Under the pieces are notes generated by a model. That model was not told where the DNA came from and did no database searches. It saw nothing but the letters and a program-made list of their open reading frames with translations. 64,000 nucleotides of DNA from NCBI GenBank assembly GCA_963835555.1, contig CAWIGC010000037.1, positions 1 to 64,000 of the forward strand, given 5' to 3'. This document shows positions 43,415 to 52,563 of this stretch, in pieces. Numbering within the stretch: position 1 is the stretch's first letter; every line of letters begins with the position of its first letter. The translations under genes were made by a program, and so were the position numbers. This DNA is from Sulfopaludibacter sp963835555 (GTDB taxonomy: Bacteria; Acidobacteriota; Terriglobia; Bryobacterales; Bryobacteraceae).

Positions 43415-44416
43415 TTGCCCGAGCTACGTAAGGATCCCATCACGGGTCGATGGGTGATCATCGCGACCGACCGCGCCAAGCGCCCCAGCGATTTCATCCG
43501 CCACTCCGTGCCTCCGCCCAAAAACGGTATCTGCCCCTTCGATTACGGCAACGAACACAAGACGCCGCCGGAAATCATCGCCTACCGGAATAGCGGGAAT
43601 CGCGATGAGCCGGGCTGGCGGGTGCGCGTGGTGGCCAACAAGTTTCCGGTGTTGGGCATCGAAGGCGAGCTCAACCGCCAGGGCGAAGGCATGTACGACA
43701 AGATGAACGGCATCGGCGCCCACGAGGTGATCATCGAGACGCCGGACCACGCGGCCACCCTGGGCGAAATGCCGGAACGACAGATCGAGGAAGTGCTCTG
43801 GGCCTTTAAGGACCGCGTCAACGATCTGAAGAAGGACAGGCGCTTCCGGTACATCCTGCTGTTCAAGAATCATGGCGAGGCCGCCGGCGCGTCGCTGGAA
43901 CATCCGCACTGCCAGTTGATCGCGCTACCCGTAATTCCCAAGCGCGTCAAGGAAGAAGTGGATGGCGCGCGGCTGTTCTACGAACTCAAAGAACGCTGCA
44001 TCTACTGCGACATTATCCGGCAGGAGAGCGCCGCCGGCAGCCGCCTGGTGATGGAAACCGACCGCTTCACGGTGCTGGAACCGTACGCGCCGCGTTTTCC
44101 GTTCGAAACGTGGATCCTGCCTAAGCGGCACGAATCGCATTTTGAAGATTCCGATGCGGCCACACTGCAGAATATGGCCTGGATTCTGCGCTCCACCATG
44201 CGGAAGATCGATCGCGTGCTGGAGCGGCCGGCATTCAACTTCATCGTGCACAGCGCTCCGGTACAGGATCCGGCACTGCCGCACTATCATTGGCACATGG
44301 AAGTGATTCCGAAACTGACCAAGGTGGCGGGCTTCGAATGGGGCACCGGATTCTATATCAATCCCACGCCGCCGGAGGAATCGGCGAAATTCCTGCGCGA
44401 GGCGGGATTGGGCTGA
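43415..44416 (+). CDS. galT: Galactose-1-phosphate uridylyltransferase
   Basis: 333 residues from a TTG start (LPELRKDPITGRWVIIATDR). The HIT-superfamily catalytic motif HPHCQ spans residues 163-167 (EHPHCQLIALP), with the nucleophile at the second histidine (H165). VANKFPVL and the C-terminal HYHWHMEVIP block are also typical. The usual N-terminal zinc pair CxxC reads CPFD here, so one of the two cysteines is missing; a second pair, CIYC, occurs later. It moves UMP between UDP-glucose and galactose-1-phosphate. No other Leloir gene is adjacent. Confidence 0.88.
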   Translation: MPELRKDPITGRWVIIATDRAKRPSDFIRHSVPPPKNGICPFDYGNEHKTPPEIIAYRNSGNRDEPGWRVRVVANKFPVLGIEGELNRQGEGMYDKMNGIGAHEVIIETPDHAATLGEMPERQIEEVLWAFKDRVNDLKKDRRFRYILLFKNHGEAAGASLEHPHCQLIALPVIPKRVKEEVDGARLFYELKERCIYCDIIRQESAAGSRLVMETDRFTVLEPYAPRFPFETWILPKRHESHFEDSDAATLQNMAWILRSTMRKIDRVLERPAFNFIVHSAPVQDPALPHYHWHMEVIPKLTKVAGFEWGTGFYINPTPPEESAKFLREAGLG

Positions 44417-44488
44417 CGGTTGCGCGCGCGATGTAAGGTCTGGTATAAACGCTAATCGTTCCGGAGTGCCGGGGATGGGTTGGCAGCG

Positions 44489-45118
44489 ATGCCGGAGAAG
44501 AAGAAAACCACGGTGGCAAAAAGTCTCGATGCGAGTGTCAACAAGGCACAGCCGCCCACGCCGGTCAGGACCGTGGAACCGGCGCCCGCTGCCGGATCTT
44601 CCTCCGCGGCGCCCGGCGGCCCGCATCCGGCGAGTGCACAGAAGCAGTTCAGCGCCTTCGAGCAGGCCATGAAGCTGTTCCACACGCGCAATCTGAAAGA
44701 GGCGCGCGAACTGTTCCGGCTTGCGGCACAGGGACCTGAACGCGATGTAGCCAACCGCGCGCGCCTGCACGTTTCCATGTGCGACCGGCGGTTGGAGCAG
44801 ACCACGGTGAGCCTGGGCTCGGCCGAGGATTGCTACAACTACGGAATCGCCCTGCTGAATACGCGCAATGCCGCCGAAGCGCGCGCATACCTGGAAAAAG
44901 GCTTACTGATGGCTCCCGGAGCGGAGCATATTCTGTATGCACTGGCGCTGGCGCAAGCCATGAGCGGCGAACTCCTGGCCGCTTCGGAGAATCTGCGCCG
45001 CGCCATAGAACTGGAACCCCGGAACCGCATGATGGCCCGGCAGGAAACCGACTTCGCGCATCTGGCAAACCAGCCGCCGTTTGACAGCCTGCTGTATCCG
45101 GAGAAGAAAGGCTGGTAG
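44489..45118 (+). CDS. TPR-repeat protein
   Basis: About 209 residues. A low-complexity Pro/Ala/Ser N-terminus (residues 10-50) precedes TPR-like units: FEQAMKLFHTRNLKEARELF, CYNYGIALLNTRNAAEARAY, HILYALALAQAMSGELLAAS. No signal peptide is visible, so it is probably cytosolic. It is followed after 8 bases by yvcK and may be in one operon with it. Binding partner unknown. Confidence 0.75.
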   Translation: MPEKKKTTVAKSLDASVNKAQPPTPVRTVEPAPAAGSSSAAPGGPHPASAQKQFSAFEQAMKLFHTRNLKEARELFRLAAQGPERDVANRARLHVSMCDRRLEQTTVSLGSAEDCYNYGIALLNTRNAAEARAYLEKGLLMAPGAEHILYALALAQAMSGELLAASENLRRAIELEPRNRMMARQETDFAHLANQPPFDSLLYPEKKGW

Positions 45119-45126
45119 GGGACCAT

Positions 45127-46131
45127 TTGACTGATTCCTCGCCTTTGCGCGTGGTATCGATCGGCGGCGGCAACGGACTTTCGGCTCTGCTCCAGGGTCT
45201 GAAACAGTACGCCCGCGCGGGCGATTCCAATTTTCCCGGCGCCGATATCACGGCCATCGTCACCGTGACCGACGACGGTGGAAGCTCCGGACGTCTGCGC
45301 CGCGAATTCGACGTGCTGCCGCCGGGCGACATCCGCAACTGCATGGTGGCGCTGAGCGAGGATTCCGCGCTGCTCTCGCGCCTGTTCCAGCACCGTTTCG
45401 AACACGGCCGCGGATTGAAGGGCCACAGTTTCGGAAACCTGTTCCTGATGGCTCTGACGCAGATCATGGGAGATTTCCCGGACGCCATCCGGGTCTCTTC
45501 GGAAGTGCTCAAGATCGCCGGACGCATTTATCCCTCGACCACCACGAACGTGACGCTGGCCGCCACCCTGGCGAACGGCGCGAAGGTAGCGGGCGAAACC
45601 AGAATCAGCCGCAGCACCCAACGCATCCGGCGTCTTCATCTGATTCCGGCGATCGCCAAGCCCCTGCCGGCCGCCTTGAGCGCACTGGCGGAGGCGGACG
45701 TGATTACGCTGGGGCCGGGATCGCTCTTCACCAGCGTCATCCCCAACCTGCTGGTGCAAGGCATTCCGGCGGCGATCCGCAAATCGCCGGCGGTGAAGGC
45801 GTACTTGGTGAACCTGATGTGGCAGCCTGGAGAGACCAGCCGGTTCACCGCCTCCGACCATATTCGCGCCATGCACCGTCATGCCGGAGGCGCGTTTCTG
45901 GATTACGCGGTGGTGAACATCGGCGCCATCACGTCGGCGGTGAAAAAGCGCTACGCCAAAGAAGATGCCATGCCGGTGGAGAACGATATCGACGCGATTT
46001 TCAAAATGGGACTCAAAGTGATGGCGGGAAATCTGGCGCAACACGGCAAAAAAGTGAGGCACGACCCCGAAGCCACCGCCGCGGTGGTCATTAAACTGGC
46101 GCAAGAGGGACGGCGCCGCAAGGGCCAGTGA
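45127..46131 (+). CDS. YvcK/GlmR-like protein (CofD-like fold)
   Basis: 334 residues from a TTG at 45127. Signatures are VVSIGGGNGLSALLQGLKQY, TVTDDGGSSGRLRREF and PPGDIRNCMVALSE, then ADVITLGPGSLFTSVIPNLL and a C-terminal regulatory part. YvcK (GlmR) in Bacillus binds UDP-GlcNAc and steers carbon into amino-sugar synthesis. The next gene is glmU, which makes UDP-GlcNAc; the gap is 11 bases. This neighbourhood supports the same role here. Confidence 0.9.
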   Translation: MTDSSPLRVVSIGGGNGLSALLQGLKQYARAGDSNFPGADITAIVTVTDDGGSSGRLRREFDVLPPGDIRNCMVALSEDSALLSRLFQHRFEHGRGLKGHSFGNLFLMALTQIMGDFPDAIRVSSEVLKIAGRIYPSTTTNVTLAATLANGAKVAGETRISRSTQRIRRLHLIPAIAKPLPAALSALAEADVITLGPGSLFTSVIPNLLVQGIPAAIRKSPAVKAYLVNLMWQPGETSRFTASDHIRAMHRHAGGAFLDYAVVNIGAITSAVKKRYAKEDAMPVENDIDAIFKMGLKVMAGNLAQHGKKVRHDPEATAAVVIKLAQEGRRRKGQ

Positions 46132-46142
46132 TAATAGAAAAG

Positions 46143-47540
46143 ATGGAAACTCCCGTAACCGTAGTCATTCTGGCCGCCGGGCTGGGCACTCGCATGAAGT
46201 CGCGCAAGGCCAAGGTGCTGCACCGCGCCGGCGGGCAGACTCTGGTGGAACACGTAGTGGAAACCGCACTCGAATTGACCCCGCCGGATCGCGTCTTCGT
46301 GGTGGTGGGACACCAGGCTGAGGCCGTACGGCAGACGGTGGCCGGCAAGGGAGTCGGCTTCATCGAACAGAAGGAGCAGAAGGGCACGGGCCACGCCCTG
46401 ATGGTGGGCCGCGATGCCCTCGCGCACCTGGATGGCTTTCTGGTGGTGCTCTACGGCGATGGCCCGCTGATGCGGTCGGCCACGCTGCGACGCCTGGTGG
46501 AGGCGGAAACGGCCGGCGGCGGCGCGGGCGTTCTGCTCTCGGCCGAGATGGACGATCCCACGGGCTATGGCCGCGTAATTCGCGAGGCCGATGGCCGCGT
46601 CAGCGAAGTAGTGGAACAGAAGGCCGGCACCCCGGAACAACTGGCCATCCGCGAGGCCAACATGGGGATCTATTGCTATCGCGCGGACCTGTTCTGGAAG
46701 CACGTGGACGAGATCGTGCCCAACAATCCGGCCAACGAATATTACCTCACCGACATGGTGGGGATTCTCACTCGCGCCGGCCACCGCATGGACGCCCTGC
46801 GCATGGACGATCCGGCCGAAGCCCTCGGCATCAACGACCGCGTGGAACTGGCGGACGTAGACCGGCTGCTGCGCGATCGCAAGGTGCGCGAACTGATGCT
46901 CGCCGGAGTGACCATCGAAAAGCCCGAAACCGTGACCATCGATAAGCATGTGCGGATCGGCATGGATACCGTGATCGAGCCGTTTGCGCAGATTCTGGGC
47001 GCGAGCACCATCGGCGAGAACTGCCGGATTGGCGCGTGCTCCATTGTCCGGAATTCGGAACTGGAGGACGACGTGGAGATCGTGCCGTTCACGATTGTGA
47101 ACACCTCCCATGTGGAGCGCGGGGTGAACTGCGGACCGTTCGCGCGGCTGCGCATGGAAAACTACGTCGAGGCCGGGGCGCACATCGGGAACTTCGTGGA
47201 GTTGAAGAAGACGCGTCTGGGCGCGGGCGCCAAGGCCAATCACCTGGCCTACCTGGGCGATTCGCAAATCGGCGCCAAAACAAATATCGGCGCGGGAACC
47301 ATCACCTGCAACTACGATGGCTTTCACAAGCACCAGACGCAAATCGGCGAGGGCGCGTTTATCGGTAGTAATTCCACCCTGGTCGCGCCCATCGAAATTG
47401 GCGCGGGCGCGTACGTGGCGGCGGGGTCTGTGCTCACCGATCCGGTACCGGCGGACGCTCTGGCACTGGGCCGCGCGCGGCAGAGCCTGAAAGAGGGCTG
47501 GGCGGCAAAACGGCGGGCGTTGGGAAAGAAAAAGACATAG
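46143..47540 (+). CDS. glmU: Bifunctional GlmU uridyltransferase/acetyltransferase
   Basis: 465 residues from the ATG at 46143 (METPVTVVILAAGLGTRMKS). The N-terminal pyrophosphorylase domain has the LAAGLGTRMKSRKAKVLH nucleotide loop, EQKEQKGTGHALM and YGDGPL. The C-terminal left-handed beta-helix acetyltransferase shows hexapeptide repeats, FVELKKTRLGAGAKANHLAY and NIGAGTITCNYDGFHKHQT. Acetylation then uridylylation of glucosamine-1-phosphate gives UDP-GlcNAc for peptidoglycan and LPS. The 3' end is overlapped by the antisense toxin frame. Confidence 0.96.
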   Translation: METPVTVVILAAGLGTRMKSRKAKVLHRAGGQTLVEHVVETALELTPPDRVFVVVGHQAEAVRQTVAGKGVGFIEQKEQKGTGHALMVGRDALAHLDGFLVVLYGDGPLMRSATLRRLVEAETAGGGAGVLLSAEMDDPTGYGRVIREADGRVSEVVEQKAGTPEQLAIREANMGIYCYRADLFWKHVDEIVPNNPANEYYLTDMVGILTRAGHRMDALRMDDPAEALGINDRVELADVDRLLRDRKVRELMLAGVTIEKPETVTIDKHVRIGMDTVIEPFAQILGASTIGENCRIGACSIVRNSELEDDVEIVPFTIVNTSHVERGVNCGPFARLRMENYVEAGAHIGNFVELKKTRLGAGAKANHLAYLGDSQIGAKTNIGAGTITCNYDGFHKHQTQIGEGAFIGSNSTLVAPIEIGAGAYVAAGSVLTDPVPADALALGRARQSLKEGWAAKRRALGKKKT

Positions 47541-47968
47541 ACGCAATGCCGTTCACCGGGCCGTGGCAAGGGACGTGTCCATGGGATGGAGACGGCCGCA
47601 TGCGACCTTTCGAGTAGCGTGATACGACCACTTAGGCGAGATGGACGATACGGCCAAGTGGCGCGGCTTGGACGCGCGTCTTTCAGTTGCTCCATTGTTT
47701 CCACGGAAAGGCGGCCAATCCTGCGTTCAAGACGCACAGTTGGCATCGATCCTAATCCTTGAACGTTGGCTACGGATTCACGATCAAGGAACGGAAGCCG
47801 CGGTAGCGCTACTTCGTACGGACTGTTTCTCCGCTGTGTAGTGAGAGGCACGTACAAGACGAGAGCCCGCGGCGGGTCGGGGTCTTGGCGGGAAACAATG
47901 ACGACGGGACGCGTCTTGGCAGCGAGTCCCAAATCAGCCAGCCAGATCTCACCGGGTTGGGGGTTCAT
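47324..47968 (-). CDS. MazF/PemK-type toxin, C-terminus abnormally extended
   Basis: 214 residues as read, but only the first 100 or so (47968 to about 47669) fit a MazF/PemK RNase: MNPQPGEIWLADLG, KTRPVVIVSRQD, LVLYVPLTTQ and RESVANVQGLGSMPTVRLER. The rest (SRATWPYRPSRLSG onward) does not resemble the family and runs antisense through the 3' end of glmU. The normal end is a short helix after VETMEQLKDA, so a small indel probably removed the stop. The start overlaps the antitoxin stop as read (ATGA). Normally it cleaves mRNA when the antitoxin is lost. Confidence 0.75.
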   Translation of the reverse strand: MNPQPGEIWLADLGLAAKTRPVVIVSRQDPDPPRALVLYVPLTTQRRNSPYEVALPRLPFLDRESVANVQGLGSMPTVRLERRIGRLSVETMEQLKDARPSRATWPYRPSRLSGRITLLERSHAAVSIPWTRPLPRPGERHCVYVFFFPNARRFAAQPSFRLCRARPSARASAGTGSVSTDPAATYAPAPISMGATRVELLPINAPSPICVWCL

Positions 47969-48132
47969 CGAGCAGGTCTAGAACCTCCTGCTCGGCGGCG
48001 CGCGCGCGCGATATCTAGGAGGTCGTGATCGGCAAGCTCGATAACCTCAGTGATGCGCTCCCTGGCTTCGGCCGCTGTCTCCGGTCTCCACTTACGCAAC
48101 CGAGCATCGAGTTTCTCCGCCAGTGCATCCAT
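47965..48132 (-). CDS. Antitoxin partner of the MazF-type toxin, C-terminus frameshifted
   Basis: 55 residues as read: MDALAEKLDARLRKWRPETA, AEARERITEVIELADHDLLD, then RARRRAGGSRPAR. In the other frame the end reads ARAAEQEVLDLLDEPPTR, which looks like a normal antitoxin ending that reaches a stop at 47949-47951, inside the toxin gene. The two frames diverge at an alternating GC tract (47998-48010). Loss or gain of one GC unit would explain the shift. The helical, highly charged sequence upstream of a MazF-type gene supports the call. Confidence 0.65.
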   Translation of the reverse strand: MDALAEKLDARLRKWRPETAAEARERITEVIELADHDLLDIARARRRAGGSRPAR

Positions 48133-48459
48133 GATTGCCGGCCCTCGCTGCTAGTTTAGCGCATCGAGCTTTCGTGATCCCGGTTTGCAATCGGTGAGAG
48201 TCGGGCAATAGCAGGGCGGCGTCCGGCGTTCTGGCGACGAACATGTCGTACTCAACGCTTCCTCTCTTATAATGAGCCAGCGTGCCGCCGGGCATAAACC
48301 GCTTGCCCAGAAGCTCGCTATCCACCACTTTGGTTTTCGGGAAGAGCCGCGAATCGTCGGGCGGCTTGGGCTTTTCGATTTTCTCCGCAACGGGAGCGGC
48401 GGCCGGTTTAGAATCCGTGCCGCAGGCGGTCCACAGGGCCGCCAGAAGAGCGACGCCAT
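48092..48459 (-). pseudogene. Remnant of a small lipoprotein gene
   Basis: One frame reads VALLAALWTACGTDSKPAAA, a lipoprotein signal with lipobox cysteine, then PKPPDDSRLFPKTKVVDSEL and LGKRFMPGGTLAHYKRGSVE. It has no start codon: a stop precedes it, and the only ATG (48459) is out of frame by one base. The 3' part runs into the antitoxin gene. No family is recognised. Confidence 0.5.
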
Positions 48460-48460
48460 T

Positions 48461-49375
48461 TTAGCGGAGGGCGCCGGACGGATGTCCGCCCCTCGCATAG
48501 TATCCCGAGCGCGTACGGACGGTGGCTCCGGGAACGTTGACCTGCACGTGGATCTTGCGATACGTGCCGTCCTGATTGGTGTTCGTGGGAGTATAGCCGA
48601 CGATGTATTGATTGCGGATTTCGTGCGCGATCTCCGGAGTGATGCGCTCGACTTCGGATACGTCGACGGGGAACCAGGCGCGGCCGCCGGTGGCGCGAGT
48701 CAGCTCTTCCAGGGATTCGCGGGCGCGCCCGGCGCTGGCCGGTTGCTCCGCCCCCAGCAGGCCAATGGCGTAAATGATCACGTCGAGCCGTTGGGCCGCT
48801 TCCACCAGGCGTTGTTGGGACTCGATGCTGATGTTGTCTTCGCCGTCGGTGACGATCAGCAGCGCCTTCTTATCGTTTTTGGCATGGGCACGCATGTGGT
48901 CCAGCCCCACCACCAGGGCGTCGCGCATGGCGGTCTGACCCGAGGGGTGGCTGATGCGGAGGCTGCTCTCCAGCCGCTTCACGTCTGAGGTGAAATCCTG
49001 AGCCAGTTGGGCGTCCTCGTTGAAATTGAGGACGAATACTTCATCTTGCGGATTGGACAGCCGGACCATGGCGAGTGCTGCCGAATTTACACGGTCGCGC
49101 TTTTCTTTCATACTGGCGCTGTCGTCAATAACGAGGCCCATCGAGATGGGCACGTCCTCCTGGCGGAACACCTTGATCTCCTGAGTTTCGCCGTTCTCCT
49201 GCACGGTGAAATCACTTTTAGGAAGTCCTTTGATGATCTTGCCATCTTTATCGAATACCGAGACATTCAGCACTACCAGGTCTGACTCGCTGCGAAATGT
49301 GATGAGAGGTGGCTGATCTTGTGTCCACAGCAGGCCGGCGACCACGAACACACAGAAGGCGCACCGCGACAACAT
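48461..49375 (-). CDS. Secreted VWFA-related protein of the acidobacterial type
   Basis: About 304 residues from the ATG at 49375, chosen for its signal peptide (CAFCVFVVAGLLWTQ). After a beta-rich segment (FTVQENGETQEIKVF) comes a von Willebrand A domain with the MIDAS residues in LVIDDSASMKE (DxSxS), SGQTAMRDAL (T) and IVTDGEDN (D). The C-terminal IRNQYIVGYTPTN and GATVRTRSGYYA motifs are those of the VWFA-related Acidobacterial domain family. It should act outside the cytoplasm as a metal-dependent adhesion or binding protein. It is divergent from the sortilin-like gene. Confidence 0.85.
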   Translation of the reverse strand: MLSRCAFCVFVVAGLLWTQDQPPLITFRSESDLVVLNVSVFDKDGKIIKGLPKSDFTVQENGETQEIKVFRQEDVPISMGLVIDDSASMKEKRDRVNSAALAMVRLSNPQDEVFVLNFNEDAQLAQDFTSDVKRLESSLRISHPSGQTAMRDALVVGLDHMRAHAKNDKKALLIVTDGEDNISIESQQRLVEAAQRLDVIIYAIGLLGAEQPASAGRARESLEELTRATGGRAWFPVDVSEVERITPEIAHEIRNQYIVGYTPTNTNQDGTYRKIHVQVNVPGATVRTRSGYYARGGHPSGALR

Positions 49376-49427
49376 ATGAGGACAACAGCACGTGACTGGC
49401 CATTTATGTAAAACTGAAATGCACGTC

Positions 49428-52400
49428 ATGCGCTTACGCCTTCTTTCCCTCACCCTTTTGGTTTCCGCCGCGGCTTTCCCGCAGATGGACGAAAAACTTT
49501 GGAAAGGTCTGAAATACAGGCTCATTGGGCCATTCCGCGGCGGCCGTGTGCTGGCCGTCACCGGCGTTCCGGGAGATCCGGAGAGCTTTTATTTCGGAGC
49601 GGCTTCGGGCGGCGTCTGGAAAACCACCGATGCCGGCGCATCGTGGAAACCCATCTTCGATCACGAGCAGATTGCTTCCATCGGGGCCATCGCGGTGGCT
49701 CCTTCCGACCCCAACATCCTATATGTGGGAAGCGGCGAAGCGTGCCTGCGCGGAAACATTTCGTACGGCGACGGCGTCTACAAGTCCACAGACGCCGGAA
49801 AGACGTGGACGAATATCGGGCTGCGCGACACGCGTCACATCGGGCGCGTCATCGTGCATCCCCGCGATCCAAATACCGTACTGGTGGCGGGCGTGGGCCA
49901 CGCCTTCGGGCCAAACACCGAGCGCGGCATCTTCCGCACAACCGATGGCGGAAAGACCTGGAGTAAGGTGCTGTACGTGGACGACCGGACCGGCGGGATT
50001 GACGTGGAGTTCGATCCCAACAATGCGAATATCGTGTTCGCCGCCATGTACCAGGTGCGCCGCATGCCGTGGACCTTCGAGAGCGGCGGCCCGGGAAGCG
50101 GGCTGTACCGGTCCGCCGATGGAGGCGTGACGTGGACCCATCTGCAAGGCCACGGCCTGCCCGAAGGACCGCTGGGGCGCATTACGGTATCGGTGTCGGC
50201 CGCCGATTCCAACCGCGTATACGCCCTGATCGAAGCCGACAAAGGCGGCCTGTTCCGGTCCGACGATGGCGGCGAAAAGTGGGAGCTGATCAACGACGAC
50301 CAGAAATACCGCCAGCGGGCCTGGTATTTCAGCCACATTTTTGCGGATCCCAAGAACGCCGATGCGGTGTACGTGCTGAACACCGGGATGTTCCGCTCCA
50401 CCGATGCCGGCAAGACCTTTACGCTGCTGCCGGCGCCGCATGGCGATCACCACGGGCTGTGGATCGACCCGGTGAATCCGCTGCGCATGATCAACGGCAA
50501 CGATGGCGGGGCCACCATCAGCATCGATGGCGGCAAGACGTGGAGCACGCAGAACAACCAGCCGACGGCGCAGTTTTACCACGTGGCCACGGACAATCGC
50601 TTTCCCTACTACGTTTACGGAGCGCAGCAGGACAACACGTCGCTGGCCACGGCGAGCTGGAGCGATGCCGGCGTGATCTCCATGCGCAACTGGTACGAAG
50701 TGGCGGGCGGCGAAAGCGCATACCTGGCGCCGGATCCGCGCAACGACATGATTCTCTATGCGGCCGGACAGGGCGTGACCCGCTTCGATAAACGCAGCGA
50801 GCAGGCGTTTGATATTTCGCCGATGCCCATCAACTCCTCCGGTCATGGCGTGGGCGACTTTCCGCACCGCTTCCAGTGGACCGAACCGATTCTGTTTTCG
50901 CCGCACGACCCAAGCGTGATCTATACGGCGGGCGAAGTGGTTTTCAAGAGCGCCAATCAGGGGAAGAGCTGGACCGTCATCAGCCCGGATTTGACCCGCA
51001 ACGATAAGTCGAAGCAAGTTTCGTCGGGCGGGGTCATCACCAAGGACAACACCAGCGTCGAGTACTATGACACGGTGTTCACGCTGGCGGAATCGCCGGT
51101 GGCGAAGGGGTTGCTGTGGGCGGGGAGCGACGATGGGCTGATCCACGTGACACGCAACGGCGGCAAGAACTGGGACAACGTGACGCCGCGGGATCTGCCC
51201 GAGTGGAGTATGATCAGCCTGATTGAGGCCTCGCCGCACGATGCCGGAACCGCATACGCGGCCGTAGACAGTCACAAACTGGACGACATTCGCCCGTACA
51301 TCTACCGGACGACGGATTATGGCAAGACCTGGACCGCGATTGCGGCGGGCATTCCCGAGGGCGCTTACGTGCATGCGGTGCGCGAAGATCCCAAGCGCAA
51401 GGGTTTGCTCTACGCTGGAACCGAAAAGGGCGTCTGGATTTCCTTCGATGCGGGAGCGCACTGGGAGTCGCTGCAACTGAATCTGCCGGTAGTTCCGGTG
51501 CACGACCTGGTGATTAAGAACGACGACCTGGTGGTGGCCACGCATGGCCGGGCATTCTGGATTCTGGACGATGTGACGCCGCTGCGGAATTGGACGGACC
51601 GGACGGCCGGTTCCGATGCCGTCCTGTTTCCGGCCCGGCCGTCGATTCGGGTACGGTTTCCGGACGAGGTCAATAAGCGGCAGCCCGTGGGTGAAAATCC
51701 GGCGGCGGGAGCGGTGTTGACGTATTACTTGAAGAGCGCGCCGAAGGGTGAGGTGAAACTCGAAATCCTGGACGCTCAGGGCAACATAGTCAAGAGCTAT
51801 TCGAGCGTGAAGAAGGCCGACGTGGAAGGTCCGGCGGAATGGCCGGACGTGCAAAAGCTGAATGAACAGCTTCCCGCCGAAGCGGGGATGAACCGGTTTC
51901 CGTGGAACTTGCGGTATGAAGATCCGGTGAAGATTCCCGGGGCGTTCTTCGAAGGCGATACCGCGCCGAAGGGCTCCATGGCGCTGCCTGGAATGTACCA
52001 GGCGAAGCTGACGGTGGGGGGCAAGAGCCAGACGGTGCCGGTGGAAGTGAAGGTAGACCCGCGGGCCACCGCCACCGCGGCGGACTTACAGAAGCAGTTC
52101 GACCTGGAGCAGCAGATTAGCCGGCGGCTGACCGTGCTGCACAAGACCGTCAATCAACTGCGCGACCTGCGCGGGCAGGTCGAGGCGATGAATCGCAAGT
52201 ACACTGGGGCGGCGGCGTGGGAACCTGTTCATGCCGGTGCTGAGGATCTGGTGAAGAAGCTGACGGCACTGGAAGAGCAACTGGTGCAGACGAAGACCAG
52301 GAGCACCGAAGGCGACCTGAACTTTCCGACCATGCTGGATGAGCAACTCACCTATCTGAGCTTCGCGGTGGATGCGGGCGATGCCGCCCCGACCGATGCC

Positions 52401-52544
52401 GAGGTGGAGACATTCCAGATGTTGAGCGGGAAGATTCAGGAACAACTCAACAAGTGGGACGGCGTTCTAAGTCAGGATCTGAACACATTGAACCGCGCAG
52501 TAGAGAAGCAGAAGATTCCCCTCATCGACGCGCGGGGGCGGTAA
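49428..52544 (+). CDS. Large secreted sortilin/VPS10-like beta-propeller protein
   Basis: About 1,038 residues from the ATG at 49428, with signal peptide MRLRLLSLTLLVSAAAFPQ. The first 740 residues are propeller blades marked by BNR/Asp-box repeats: TTDAGASWKP, STDAGKTWTN, TTDGGKTWSK, SADGGVTWTH, SDDGGEKW, SIDGGKTWST, TTDYGKTWTA. Then come a beta-sandwich region (LTYYLKSAPKGEVKLEIL) and a C-terminal helical coiled region (residues about 900-1030). Acidobacterial relatives are often named glycosyl hydrolases without proof. There is no clear catalytic signature. Confidence 0.85.
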   Translation: MRLRLLSLTLLVSAAAFPQMDEKLWKGLKYRLIGPFRGGRVLAVTGVPGDPESFYFGAASGGVWKTTDAGASWKPIFDHEQIASIGAIAVAPSDPNILYVGSGEACLRGNISYGDGVYKSTDAGKTWTNIGLRDTRHIGRVIVHPRDPNTVLVAGVGHAFGPNTERGIFRTTDGGKTWSKVLYVDDRTGGIDVEFDPNNANIVFAAMYQVRRMPWTFESGGPGSGLYRSADGGVTWTHLQGHGLPEGPLGRITVSVSAADSNRVYALIEADKGGLFRSDDGGEKWELINDDQKYRQRAWYFSHIFADPKNADAVYVLNTGMFRSTDAGKTFTLLPAPHGDHHGLWIDPVNPLRMINGNDGGATISIDGGKTWSTQNNQPTAQFYHVATDNRFPYYVYGAQQDNTSLATASWSDAGVISMRNWYEVAGGESAYLAPDPRNDMILYAAGQGVTRFDKRSEQAFDISPMPINSSGHGVGDFPHRFQWTEPILFSPHDPSVIYTAGEVVFKSANQGKSWTVISPDLTRNDKSKQVSSGGVITKDNTSVEYYDTVFTLAESPVAKGLLWAGSDDGLIHVTRNGGKNWDNVTPRDLPEWSMISLIEASPHDAGTAYAAVDSHKLDDIRPYIYRTTDYGKTWTAIAAGIPEGAYVHAVREDPKRKGLLYAGTEKGVWISFDAGAHWESLQLNLPVVPVHDLVIKNDDLVVATHGRAFWILDDVTPLRNWTDRTAGSDAVLFPARPSIRVRFPDEVNKRQPVGENPAAGAVLTYYLKSAPKGEVKLEILDAQGNIVKSYSSVKKADVEGPAEWPDVQKLNEQLPAEAGMNRFPWNLRYEDPVKIPGAFFEGDTAPKGSMALPGMYQAKLTVGGKSQTVPVEVKVDPRATATAADLQKQFDLEQQISRRLTVLHKTVNQLRDLRGQVEAMNRKYTGAAAWEPVHAGAEDLVKKLTALEEQLVQTKTRSTEGDLNFPTMLDEQLTYLSFAVDAGDAAPTDAEVETFQMLSGKIQEQLNKWDGVLSQDLNTLNRAVEKQKIPLIDARGR

Positions 52545-52563
52545 GACAAGCGCTAAGCGGCGT

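Noticed and set aside
49719..51854. 711-codon antisense frame over the sortilin-like gene
   Set aside because: Arg/Val/His-rich shadow; the plus strand carries clear Asp-box repeats.
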